Positions 42,685 through 51,293 of a DNA stretch of 64,000 nucleotides are shown in pieces. Below the pieces are notes generated by a model. It worked only from the letters and a program-made list of their open reading frames with translations. It did no database searches and had not been told where the DNA came from. The first letter of the stretch is position 1. Every line of letters starts with the position of its first letter. A program made the position numbers and the translations under genes. The stretch is from Mariniphaga sediminis (GTDB lineage Bacteria > Bacteroidota > Bacteroidia > Bacteroidales > Prolixibacteraceae). The stretch spans positions 186,001-250,000 of the forward strand of contig NZ_QWET01000005.1 in the NCBI RefSeq assembly GCF_003573545.1, written 5' to 3'.

Positions 42685-44436
42685 ATGAAAGATTTTTCAA
42701 CATTAAAAAAGAACTTAAAAAAAGATTTTTCAAATCTTAAAAAGATAAAAGTAGCTGTTTTGGGAGATACTGCCACGCAGTTTCTCGTTCAAGCTATCCG
42801 GGGAGAAGGGTTTGAAGAAGGATTCGATCTGGAAATATGGGAAGCCGATTTCAATCAGATTGAACGCCAGGTTTTAGACCATACTTCCGAGTTATATGAA
42901 TTTAACCCTCAGATTGTTGTCATTTTCCAATCATCCCATAAGCTTTTGGGAAAATACAATAAACAGAAGCCGGAGAAACAAAACCAATTCGCTTTAGGTG
43001 AGTTGGAACAGATTAAAGATTTAACGTCGAATATTACTGGTGCCCTGGAAGCGAAGTTGATCTATTACAATTATACTGAAATAGACGACGCTGTTTTTGG
43101 GAATTTTGCCAATAAAACGCCAGGGTCGTTTTTGTTCCAGTTACGCAAACTGAATTATGAGTTGATGTGCCTGGCATCTGAAAACCCGAATATCTACCTG
43201 TGCGATATTTCTTCGGTACAAAACCGGTTGGGGAAGGTTGATTTTTTTAAACCTTCCATTTATATCAACACCGAAATGGTTTTGAACATTGATGCATTGC
43301 CCGCAGTGGCGTCTGCCACCGTACGTTTGATTTCGGCTCTTCAGGGTAAAATAAAAAAGTGTGTTATTTTGGACTTGGACAATACCCTTTGGGGTGGAGT
43401 TATTGGCGACGATGGACTGGAAAATATTCAGATTGGAAGCCTGGGAATTGGTAAGGCATTTACCGAATTTCAGTATTGGATTAAAAAGCTTAAAAACCGG
43501 GGGGTTATAGTTGCCGTGTGTAGTAAAAATACAGAATCGGTAGCCAAAGAACCTTTTGAAAAGCATCCGGATATGGTGCTGAGGCTGGACGATATTTCAG
43601 TTTTTATCGCCAACTGGGAGAACAAAGCGGATAATATCAGGCAGATACAAAGTATCCTGAATATCGGTTTCGACTCTATGGTTTTTTTAGACGATAATCC
43701 TTTTGAAAGAAATATTGTCAGGGAAAATATCCCGGAAATTTGTGTTCCGGAATTACCCGAAGACCCGGCCGATTATCTGGAATATTTGTACTCGCTGAAT
43801 CTGTTTGAAACGGTGTCGTATTCAAAAGAAGATGCTGACAGAACCAAATTGTATCAGATAGAAGCACAAAGGGTTTCCAATCAGAAAAAATATACCAATG
43901 TTGACGACTTCCTGAAAAGCCTCGATATGTATTCCCTGGTTGAACCATTTAATAAATTCAATACGCCCAGGGTAGCACAGTTGACACAACGTTCCAATCA
44001 GTTTAACTTAAGAACCATCCGGTACACCGAGGCTGATATTGAACGGATTTCAGCATCCGGAGAGCATCACTCTTTTACCTTTACCCTTGAGGATAAATTT
44101 GGCGACAACGGTTTAATATGCGTTGTGATTTTAAAACAGGAAAGCAGCGATGTGCTGTTTGTTGATACCTGGCTCATGAGCTGCCGCGTATTAAAACGCG
44201 GAATGGAGAACTTTGTATTGAATATACTTGTTGACTTTGCATTGGAGATGGGATTCTCCACTTTGAAAGGAGAATATTTGCCCACTGCAAAAAATGCCAT
44301 GGTTAAAGACCATTATGCTGATTTGGGATTTGAAGAAGAAGATGACTCCTGGATTTTAAATGTTTATGAGTACAAGAGAAGAAGAAATTACATAAAACCA
44401 AAAAAAGAATTACAATGGACAGAAGTGAAATACTAA
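42685..44436 (+). CDS. FkbH-like HAD-IIIC protein
   Basis: From ATG 42685 the protein has 583 residues; an upstream TTG at 42640 would extend it. The N-terminal SGNH-like domain (about 1-210) contains 'VAVLGDTATQFLVQAIRGEG'. The HAD-IIIC domain follows with 'CVILDLDNTLWGGVIGDDGLE' region (DxDxT, about 230-250) and 'MVFLDDNPFERNIV' (about 330). A GNAT-like C-terminal domain (about 420-560) contains 'FGDNGLICVVIL' and 'MSCRVLKRGMENFVLN'. FkbH proteins take 1,3-bisphosphoglycerate, dephosphorylate it and load a glyceryl unit onto an acyl carrier protein. The gene for such a carrier overlaps its end by 22 bases, so the same chemistry is likely here. Confidence 0.88.
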   Translation: MKDFSTLKKNLKKDFSNLKKIKVAVLGDTATQFLVQAIRGEGFEEGFDLEIWEADFNQIERQVLDHTSELYEFNPQIVVIFQSSHKLLGKYNKQKPEKQNQFALGELEQIKDLTSNITGALEAKLIYYNYTEIDDAVFGNFANKTPGSFLFQLRKLNYELMCLASENPNIYLCDISSVQNRLGKVDFFKPSIYINTEMVLNIDALPAVASATVRLISALQGKIKKCVILDLDNTLWGGVIGDDGLENIQIGSLGIGKAFTEFQYWIKKLKNRGVIVAVCSKNTESVAKEPFEKHPDMVLRLDDISVFIANWENKADNIRQIQSILNIGFDSMVFLDDNPFERNIVRENIPEICVPELPEDPADYLEYLYSLNLFETVSYSKEDADRTKLYQIEAQRVSNQKKYTNVDDFLKSLDMYSLVEPFNKFNTPRVAQLTQRSNQFNLRTIRYTEADIERISASGEHHSFTFTLEDKFGDNGLICVVILKQESSDVLFVDTWLMSCRVLKRGMENFVLNILVDFALEMGFSTLKGEYLPTAKNAMVKDHYADLGFEEEDDSWILNVYEYKRRRNYIKPKKELQWTEVKY

Positions 44437-44654
44437 AAGTGATCAATGATATTTTTATAGAAACCCTGGACAATGAGGAGATAGAGTTGAGCGAAGATTC
44501 CCAGGCATCGGATGTGGAAGATTGGGATTCATTATCGCATATCCAGTTGGTTGTGGAGGTAGAAAAACATTTTAAAATCCGTTTTACTTCCAAAGAAATT
44601 CAAAGCTGGGGCAATGTGGGAGGTATGATTGATTCTGTCGTTGCCAAATTATAA
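44415..44654 (+). CDS. Acyl carrier protein
   Basis: A 79-residue carrier with the phosphopantetheine site 'DVEDWDSLSHIQLVVEVEKHF' region (Ser near 37 in the DSL motif) and the acidic helices of ACPs ('NDIFIETLDNEEIELSEDSQASD' region). It overlaps the 3' end of fkbH and lies 25 bases before the VOC gene. It is a dedicated carrier for this locus, distinct from the fatty-acid AcpP, and would hold the FkbH product. Confidence 0.9.
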   Translation: MDRSEILKVINDIFIETLDNEEIELSEDSQASDVEDWDSLSHIQLVVEVEKHFKIRFTSKEIQSWGNVGGMIDSVVAKL

Positions 44655-44679
44655 CCCCTGAAAAAGAAGAAAACCTATA

Positions 44680-45078
44680 ATGATTCAATTGGAATTTCAT
44701 CATACCGGCATTTTAGTTAACAGTATTGAAAATTCGCTGCCCCATTATTCCCGGATATTTGGCGCCGAAAGTATTTCAGAAGTCTATTCCGTTTCGTCTC
44801 AAAAAGTAAAAGTCTGTTTTGTGAAAAACGGGGAAAGGAGCTTCCTGGAACTGGTGGAACCGCTGAGTGAAGATTCGGTCGTGACTAAAATGCTAAAAAA
44901 AAGAATAAGTTATTACCACGTAGGATATAAGGTGAAAAATGTGCAGAATGCCATAAAGGTTTTGGAAGAAGAGAACTATAAGGCGTTGAGTATTTTCAAT
45001 TCGGAAGCATTTCAGGGAAAACCGTGTGTGTTTTTGTTTACACCCGAAGGGCATCTGGTTGAATTGATTGAAGAATAA
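44680..45078 (+). CDS. VOC (glyoxalase/methylmalonyl-CoA epimerase-like) protein
   Basis: A 132-residue vicinal-oxygen-chelate protein with two beta-alpha-beta modules: 'FHHTGILVNSIENSLPHYSRIFG' region (metal His near 7-8), 'FVKNGERSFLELVEPL' (about 48-63), 'ISYYHVGYKVKNVQNAIKVLEE' region (second His, about 76-79) and 'FLFTPEGHLVELIEE' (Glu ligand near the end). The pattern resembles methylmalonyl-CoA epimerase, which inverts an acidic alpha carbon of an acyl thioester. Between an ACP and an O-acyltransferase it may epimerise an ACP-bound acyl group; this is inference from context. Confidence 0.8.
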   Translation: MIQLEFHHTGILVNSIENSLPHYSRIFGAESISEVYSVSSQKVKVCFVKNGERSFLELVEPLSEDSVVTKMLKKRISYYHVGYKVKNVQNAIKVLEEENYKALSIFNSEAFQGKPCVFLFTPEGHLVELIEE

Positions 45079-45088
45079 AATATTAAAT

Positions 45089-46555
45089 ATGATTTTTACA
45101 TCGACATCATTTTTAATCTTTTTTACCCTATTTTACCTGCTTTACTGGTTTGTTACAAACAAAAATCTGAGAATACAGAATCTGTTGCTGCTGGCGGGAA
45201 GTTATTTTTTTTATGCCTTGGCCGACTGGCGCCTTCTTGCCTTTTTAGTAGCTGTTTCAGCCTTAAATTATTTTTTAGGAATTTACATTGAAAAAACAGA
45301 GAATCAACTCAGGAAACGTTTGTTGCTTAATGTCGGATTAATCCAGGGACTGGGAGGATTGATATATTTTAAATATTTCAATTTTTTTATCGCTTCGTTT
45401 AACGAGGTTTTACAGTCTTTGCATTTCAATGTTCATGTAAGAACCCTGCAAATATTACTTCCCCTTGGCATCAGTTTTTTTACGTTTAAAACCATCAGTT
45501 ATATTCTGGATGTATACAAGGGAAAAATAGAAGCGACAAAAGATTGGCTGGTTTTCTTTAATTATGTATCGTTTTTCCCGACCATATTGTCGGGGCCGAT
45601 TGATAAAGCCAGGGCTTTTGTTCCCCAGTTGCAGAAAAAAAGGGTATTTGAATACAGTCTGGCAGTTGACGGAATGCGTCAGATACTGTGGGGAATGTTT
45701 AAAAAAGTTGTTATTGCAGATAACATCCTTGTTTACACCGATCAGATTTTTAGCAACTACGAAAGTTTATCCGGCAGTACTTTACTGTTAGGTGCTTTTT
45801 TATATACAATTCAGCTCTATGCCGACTTTTCCGGCTATTCTGATATGGCAATCGGGTTGGGCCGATTATTAGGATTTAATGTTGCAAAGAATTTCAACTT
45901 CCCGTTTTTTGCCCAGAATATTGCGGATTTTTGGCGCAAGTGGCATATCTCTCTAACCAGTTGGCTTACAGAATATGTATTTACACCTTTAAGCATTGCG
46001 TTCAGGGATTATGGCAAACTCGGATTGATTTTAGCTATTCTGATTAATTTCGTTTTGATCGGGATTTGGCATGGCGCCAATTGGACTTTTGCGGTTTTCG
46101 GATTTTTGCACGGCTGCTATTTTATTCCCCTCATTTTGAGAGGAACCATGAATAAAAGGAAGAAAATAGCAAAAGGCAAAGTCCTGCCCTCTTTCAGAGA
46201 ATCTTTGAATATGGGAGCAACCTTTTTATTAGTGATGCTCGCGAATATTATTTTCAGGGCCGACAATATTGGCCATGCCTGGGGATACTTTTTATCCATC
46301 CTGTCCAACCCCTTGTTTTCTTTTTCAACTGCGGGGATGGAAGGGATAAATGTAAATCCGCATCTTTTAATTATGCTGGGTTTAAGTATTGTCATGCTTA
46401 TTTTCGGATGGTTTCAGCGCAACAAAGAGCACGCCCTGCAATTTCAGGATATGAAAACAAGCAGGGCATTTCGCTGGAGTATCTATTATTTGTTGGCGGT
46501 GGCTATTATTTACTACCAGAGTAGCTACAAGCAATTCATTTATTTTCAGTTTTAA
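45089..46555 (+). CDS. MBOAT family O-acyltransferase
   Basis: A 488-residue polytopic membrane protein from ATG 45089 ('MIFTSTSFLIFFTLFYLLYW') with about ten helices. The MBOAT core is 'FFTFKTISYILDVYKG', 'FPTILSGPIDKARAF', 'LYADFSGYSDMAIGLGRLLGF', 'FWRKWHISLTSWLTEYVF' and the catalytic-His block 'GIWHGANWTFAVFGFLHGCYF'. This is the AlgI/DltB type that moves an acyl group across the membrane onto a surface polymer. It follows FkbH, ACP and VOC genes and precedes an AlgJ/AlgX-like SGNH gene, the standard pair for polysaccharide O-acylation. The likely donor is the dedicated ACP or a derived lipid. Confidence 0.9.
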   Translation: MIFTSTSFLIFFTLFYLLYWFVTNKNLRIQNLLLLAGSYFFYALADWRLLAFLVAVSALNYFLGIYIEKTENQLRKRLLLNVGLIQGLGGLIYFKYFNFFIASFNEVLQSLHFNVHVRTLQILLPLGISFFTFKTISYILDVYKGKIEATKDWLVFFNYVSFFPTILSGPIDKARAFVPQLQKKRVFEYSLAVDGMRQILWGMFKKVVIADNILVYTDQIFSNYESLSGSTLLLGAFLYTIQLYADFSGYSDMAIGLGRLLGFNVAKNFNFPFFAQNIADFWRKWHISLTSWLTEYVFTPLSIAFRDYGKLGLILAILINFVLIGIWHGANWTFAVFGFLHGCYFIPLILRGTMNKRKKIAKGKVLPSFRESLNMGATFLLVMLANIIFRADNIGHAWGYFLSILSNPLFSFSTAGMEGINVNPHLLIMLGLSIVMLIFGWFQRNKEHALQFQDMKTSRAFRWSIYYLLAVAIIYYQSSYKQFIYFQF

Positions 46556-46560
46556 ACAAG

Positions 46561-47652
46561 ATGAATAAATTTATCTTCAAAATAATCATTTTTGTTATTC
46601 CTGTATTGGGCCTGTATGTTGTTGAAGGTTTTCTTCCTTCTTTTACATTTACTTACCGGCCATGGGAGGCTCTTGATTTTCAAACAAAGTTCGATTTCGA
46701 GCGGACTTTTTATCCCAATAAGAAGGTTCAGATGGAAGCGGTAGGGCAGTTGTGCCATCACACACCACATGCCATAGTAAAAGAGGAAACCTGGAAAACG
46801 GACAAATTGGGAAACCGGAATGACACCTTTATCCAGAACCCCGATGTTCTGATTATCGGTGATTCGTTTATGGCAGGGTGCTGTGTTACCCAGGATTCAA
46901 CGATTACCAACCTGTTGAAGTCTGAACTGGGAGATGAAACGAAAATTTATAACATTGCGCCGGGCGAATTTTCCAGGGCCGACTATTATTTAAGTAGCGG
47001 GATAATCGAAAAACCCGACCTGATAGTATACTCCAAGTCAGAAAGGTATGTTCCGAAGTCTTTGGAGGAATACAAGGATTCACGTTCCTTAAAAACAGAT
47101 TTGAAAAAGCTGTTTGAAAATAATTCTACGTTTTCGGGAATTAGCGTTTTTTTGGATAAGGCATTACGGCATTATTCGAAAAACTGGCTGCAGGCACGGT
47201 TAACCAACCAAAACGGAGACGGGGTTCCCGGAGTGGAAGGGAGCGGAATGTTTTTCTTTAATACCGCCGCCCAGGAAGACGACCCAAACCTTGTTCGCAA
47301 CACTGACACAGATTTGGAAAGGACAAAAAACAATATTGTTTCCTACAAGGAATATTGCGATGCAAACGGTATCGATTTCCTTTTTCTTCCAATGCCCAAT
47401 AAAGCAACAGTTTATTATGAATATGTACCTTTTAAAGAGCAGCCCGACTATCTTTTTAAACTGGATTCAATGCTGAGGGCTGAGGGGATAACAACCGTGA
47501 ATACATTGAAACTATATAATGATTACAGAGAGTCGAATGATAAATTGCTTTACCATCTCGATGATACCCACTGGAATTCAACCGGGGTGTATCTCGTTTC
47601 AAAGGAACTGGCTGGCACCATTGAGAATTCCAGGCTTTTGGCCCGGGAGTAA
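46561..47652 (+). CDS. SGNH/AlgX-like O-acylation partner protein
   Basis: A 363-residue protein anchored by an N-terminal helix (about residues 6-26) with a periplasmic SGNH-hydrolase domain: block I 'VLIIGDSFMAGCCVT' (Ser near 103), a long middle region, and the catalytic 'YHLDDTHWNSTGVYLVSKEL' (Asp and His near 337-340). AlgJ/AlgX and PatB proteins of this kind take the acyl group from an MBOAT partner and place it on the polysaccharide. It lies 5 bases after the MBOAT gene. Motifs are clear; the polymer acceptor is inferred to be the product of this locus. Confidence 0.8.
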   Translation: MNKFIFKIIIFVIPVLGLYVVEGFLPSFTFTYRPWEALDFQTKFDFERTFYPNKKVQMEAVGQLCHHTPHAIVKEETWKTDKLGNRNDTFIQNPDVLIIGDSFMAGCCVTQDSTITNLLKSELGDETKIYNIAPGEFSRADYYLSSGIIEKPDLIVYSKSERYVPKSLEEYKDSRSLKTDLKKLFENNSTFSGISVFLDKALRHYSKNWLQARLTNQNGDGVPGVEGSGMFFFNTAAQEDDPNLVRNTDTDLERTKNNIVSYKEYCDANGIDFLFLPMPNKATVYYEYVPFKEQPDYLFKLDSMLRAEGITTVNTLKLYNDYRESNDKLLYHLDDTHWNSTGVYLVSKELAGTIENSRLLARE

Positions 47653-47709
47653 TTCTCATCATTCTGGTTCGATTTAACTCAGAAGTTAAACTTTATAAAT
47701 ACATCAATT

Positions 47710-48645
47710 ATGGATTATACGAATCTGTTAACCATCGCGATGCCCGTTTACGAGCGGAAAGATTACTTTTTGGAAGCGTTGGAAAGCGCAATAAACCAAA
47801 CAGTAAAATGCGAGATAATCGTTGTGGATAACTGTTCTTCTCATGACTACTTTAAAAATATTTGTGAAGAAAAAGGGATAACATATTACCGGAATGAAAC
47901 CAATATCGGGATGAACCCGAACTTCAACCGCTGCTTTGAACTGGCAGGAACAGAATATGTAATGACTTTACAGGATGACGATATTTTAGCTCCAAATTAT
48001 GTGGAATCTTTTTTGAAAGCCCATACAAAACATCCCGATATCGACGTGTTTTTTACTGATTTTGTTCGGAATACACCCAACGGAAAATTGCCTCACCGGC
48101 ATGTGCTTCCGTTCGGATATATGAAAAACGGTCAGAAGGTAATTGAGTATGCCGTAAAGTATAAATTAGGCTTCCCTTATCTGAACAGCTCGATAAAAAG
48201 AGAAAAGTTTACTGGTTTTTATACTGCATATTCCGGGAGTAATGACTGGGTATGGATTTACGATAATGCAGACAAGTTTGTTTTTTACGGCGATTCCAGG
48301 GTGCTTTACCAGTTCAGGCAGCACGACCAGCAGGATACGAAAAACAATATGTTACGATACCGGTTTACGCTGCCATATATTTATGATGCCATACTTAAAG
48401 AAAAGGCAAACGATCCGGAAATTAAAAGAAAAGCTTCACTGAACGCTTTCTGGGCGCTCATCCAGCTAAAGTCAGTTGCCGGAAGAAAAATCGTTAACGA
48501 CTTTATAAAGGAAGAAAATATATTTAGCATTTATCTGAAAGAAAAGTTGAATTCGGACAGGTTAATCAGAACGATATTCTATATGCCGAGTAATTTTGTG
48601 TACCTGGTTTACCGGTCGTTAAGAAAAGTAGGCCTGACCGGATAA
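47710..48645 (+). CDS. Family 2 glycosyltransferase
   Basis: A 311-residue GT-A fold glycosyltransferase: 'LLTIAMPVYERKDYFLEALESAINQTVKCEIIVVDNCSS' region (residues 5-43), 'YYRNETNIGMNPNFNRCFELA' (about 58-78), metal-binding 'LQDDDIL' (about 86-92), and acceptor-side residues 'GSNDWVWIYDNADKF'. It would add one sugar to the lipid-linked repeat unit at the cytoplasmic face. Sugar specificity is not readable. Confidence 0.85.
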   Translation: MDYTNLLTIAMPVYERKDYFLEALESAINQTVKCEIIVVDNCSSHDYFKNICEEKGITYYRNETNIGMNPNFNRCFELAGTEYVMTLQDDDILAPNYVESFLKAHTKHPDIDVFFTDFVRNTPNGKLPHRHVLPFGYMKNGQKVIEYAVKYKLGFPYLNSSIKREKFTGFYTAYSGSNDWVWIYDNADKFVFYGDSRVLYQFRQHDQQDTKNNMLRYRFTLPYIYDAILKEKANDPEIKRKASLNAFWALIQLKSVAGRKIVNDFIKEENIFSIYLKEKLNSDRLIRTIFYMPSNFVYLVYRSLRKVGLTG

Positions 48646-48657
48646 ATTTATTTTCGA

Positions 48658-50019
48658 ATGGATATTAGCTTAAATAATCTCATTTTAACGTTTAAAGGGA
48701 ATACCAGGGGAGCAAAGGCCAAGAGGCAAATAGTTTACTCATTTTTTATCCAGATTCTGAGCGTTTTAATTGGCTTGCTTTATGTACCGTTGTTGCTGGA
48801 TTTTCTAACACAGGAGAAATACGGAATATGGATAACACTCACTTCCATTTTAGGCTGGTTCAGCTTTTTCGATATTGGGTTGGGAAACGGGCTCCGGAAC
48901 AAACTGGCCGAAGCCCTGGCTAAAGGGAACAAGGATTTAGGAAAAAAATACATCAGTACAACTTATGCCATCCTGATTGGCATATTCAGCGTGGTGCTGG
49001 TGGTATTCCATTTGAGCAATTTCTTTTTAAACTGGAATTCGATACTTAACACGAAAACGATTGATAACAGCGAACTATATGTTCTGACATCCATTGTTTT
49101 TACCTTTTTTATTTTTCGTTTTATTGTCCAGTTAATTTCGGTGATATACCTGGCCGACCAAAAGCCATCGGCGACAAAAATGATGAATACGGGTGGAAAC
49201 CTGGTGGCATTTATTATTGTTTTAATACTTACCCGGCTTACTTTAAAAGGCGATCTTGTTCTGTTGGGTACTATCATAAGTGCTGTTCCGGTGTTGCTTT
49301 TTGTTGTGGTTTCAATAACGTCATTTAATACCCGGTACAAAGCGCTGAAGCCTTCGGTAAAAGCAGTTGATTTTAAGCTGAGTAACGGGTTGATAAATCT
49401 TGGGGCTAAATTTTTCTTTTTACAAATTGCGTATATCGTGGTTTTTTCTACTTCCAATATTTTTATTACGCAGTTTTATGGTCCCGGGGAAGTTGCTGTT
49501 TACAACGTTGCTTTTAAATACTTTCAGATTCCGGTAATGGTTTTTTCAATTGTAATGAGCCCGATATGGTCTGCGGTAACAGACGCTTATACAAAATCGG
49601 ATTACGGGTGGATGAAAAGAACATTGAAACAGTTGAATGTCCTGTCGTTACTTTTTATTGCAGGAATTGTTTTGATGGTAGGAATAAGCGACTGGATTTA
49701 TGGTATTTGGGTAGGGGACAAGATTACAGTCCCGTTCAGCCTGTCGGTTACACTTGGAATTTATTCTTGTTTACAAATTTTTGTGGCGCCCTATTCTAGT
49801 TTTATAAATGGAATTGGAAAATTGAAATTAACGCTTTCCCTTACTTTTGTGGGGATTGCCACTTATTTGATTCTAATTTATGTTTTTGGAAATATTTTTA
49901 AAAACAGTACCGGAATAGTTTTAGCCATCATTTGTACGCACACAATCGGGGCGGTCATTCAGCCCACACAAACATATAAGTTGTTGAACAAAACAGCCAA
50001 AGGGATTTGGAATAAATAG
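48658..50019 (+). CDS. Oligosaccharide flippase (Wzx-like)
   Basis: A 453-residue membrane protein with about 12-14 helices of the MOP/PST superfamily: 'QIVYSFFIQILSVLIGLLYVPLLLDFLTQEKYGIWITLTS' region (about 22-62), 'WFSFFDIGLGNGLRNKLAEALAKGN' (about 67-91), and 'FGPGEVAVYNVAFKYFQIP'-type blocks. It would flip undecaprenyl-linked repeat units to the periplasm. Together with the Wzy-like protein at 51294 it defines a Wzx/Wzy-dependent pathway. Located between two glycosyltransferase genes. Confidence 0.88.
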   Translation: MDISLNNLILTFKGNTRGAKAKRQIVYSFFIQILSVLIGLLYVPLLLDFLTQEKYGIWITLTSILGWFSFFDIGLGNGLRNKLAEALAKGNKDLGKKYISTTYAILIGIFSVVLVVFHLSNFFLNWNSILNTKTIDNSELYVLTSIVFTFFIFRFIVQLISVIYLADQKPSATKMMNTGGNLVAFIIVLILTRLTLKGDLVLLGTIISAVPVLLFVVVSITSFNTRYKALKPSVKAVDFKLSNGLINLGAKFFFLQIAYIVVFSTSNIFITQFYGPGEVAVYNVAFKYFQIPVMVFSIVMSPIWSAVTDAYTKSDYGWMKRTLKQLNVLSLLFIAGIVLMVGISDWIYGIWVGDKITVPFSLSVTLGIYSCLQIFVAPYSSFINGIGKLKLTLSLTFVGIATYLILIYVFGNIFKNSTGIVLAIICTHTIGAVIQPTQTYKLLNKTAKGIWNK

Positions 50020-50031
50020 CATGTTAAGATT

Positions 50032-51282
50032 ATGAAGATACTTTGGATTACGAATTCTCCTTTTCCCGATGTCTCCAGTGATTTAAAGCTGAAAGACGCT
50101 GCAAAAGGCTTGATATATTCTTCGGCAAACGCATTGCTTCAGCAAAACGATGAAATAGAATTGGCGGTGGTCTCCTTTTATAATGGGAAAAGATTGGAGA
50201 AGCTGGTTAAAAACAGAATTACCCATTACCTCCTTTCCAGCAGTTTCCGGTTTACAGCGCGCAGCGACGGCGATACATACTGGCAGGAAATAAAAGCGGA
50301 TTTTCAACCCGACGTTATACATATTCATGGTTCTGAATATTTCCATTCCTATTCCTGGGTAAAAGCCTGTGGGCCTGAAAAGGTGGTTTTATCCATCCAG
50401 GGGTTGGTAAGTGTTTGTGATCGGTATTATTACGGAAATATAGCTAAAGGGGATCTGATAAAGTACACAACACCGCGGGATTTGGTGCGGTTTGATACGT
50501 TCTTTTCGAAACGCAGGAACATGCAAAAAAGAGGGGAACACGAAAAAATGCTCATAGAAAAAACGAACCATATTATTGGGAGGACTTCATGGGACCGGGT
50601 GCACATTTGGGCAATAAACCCGGATGCTACCTACCATTTTTGCAATGAAACGTTAAGGTCTTCATACTATGAAAACAAATGGTCTGTAGAGAATTGTACC
50701 CGGTACAGTATTTTTGTCAGCCAGGCAAACTACCCGATAAAGGGTTTTCATCAGTTGATAAAGGCATTACCTGTTGTGTTAAAATATTTTCCCCAAACGA
50801 AAGTTTACGTTGCCGGAACAAATTATTTTTCGAACAGGGGAATAAGGCTAAACGGCTACGGTAATTATATAAATTCATTAATAAAAAAATACAAAGTTTC
50901 CGGGCACATTGAGTTTACCGGATTTTTATCAGAAGAGAAGATGTGCCGGCAGTATTTGGATGCGCATATTTCCGTTTGCCCTTCAGCAATAGAAAATAGC
51001 TCCAATTCCATAGGCGAAGCGCAATTGCTGGGGGTACCCTGTGTTGCATCATATGTAGGCGGCACACCCGACTTGATTGAGCATGGCGAAACCGGGTTGT
51101 TGTACCGTTTTGAGGAAGTTGAAATGCTGGCTTCCCATATTTGTAAAATATTTGGAGATGATAGCCTGGCGCAAAAAATCTCTTCGAATGCAAGGGTTTC
51201 TGCTTCTCAGCGTCATAATAAAGAAGAGAATGCAGCAAGCCTTTACAGGATATATTCGAAGATTGTTGCCTCCCCAAATTAA
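50032..51282 (+). CDS. Family 4 (GT-B) glycosyltransferase
   Basis: A 416-residue GT-B glycosyltransferase. The N-terminal half shows 'MKILWITNSPFPDVS' and 'DVIHIHGSEYFHSY'. The C-terminal Glycos_transf_1 half shows 'FVSQANYPIKGFHQLIKALPVVLKYFPQTKVYVAG' region (about 228-262), 'ISVCPSAIENSSNSIGEAQLLGVPCVASYVGGTPDLI' region (EX7E-type motif, about 311-347) and 'HGETGLLYRFEE'. It is a cytoplasmic or membrane-associated enzyme adding one sugar to the growing repeat unit. Confidence 0.88.
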   Translation: MKILWITNSPFPDVSSDLKLKDAAKGLIYSSANALLQQNDEIELAVVSFYNGKRLEKLVKNRITHYLLSSSFRFTARSDGDTYWQEIKADFQPDVIHIHGSEYFHSYSWVKACGPEKVVLSIQGLVSVCDRYYYGNIAKGDLIKYTTPRDLVRFDTFFSKRRNMQKRGEHEKMLIEKTNHIIGRTSWDRVHIWAINPDATYHFCNETLRSSYYENKWSVENCTRYSIFVSQANYPIKGFHQLIKALPVVLKYFPQTKVYVAGTNYFSNRGIRLNGYGNYINSLIKKYKVSGHIEFTGFLSEEKMCRQYLDAHISVCPSAIENSSNSIGEAQLLGVPCVASYVGGTPDLIEHGETGLLYRFEEVEMLASHICKIFGDDSLAQKISSNARVSASQRHNKEENAASLYRIYSKIVASPN

Positions 51283-51293
51283 AACAAGGATAT

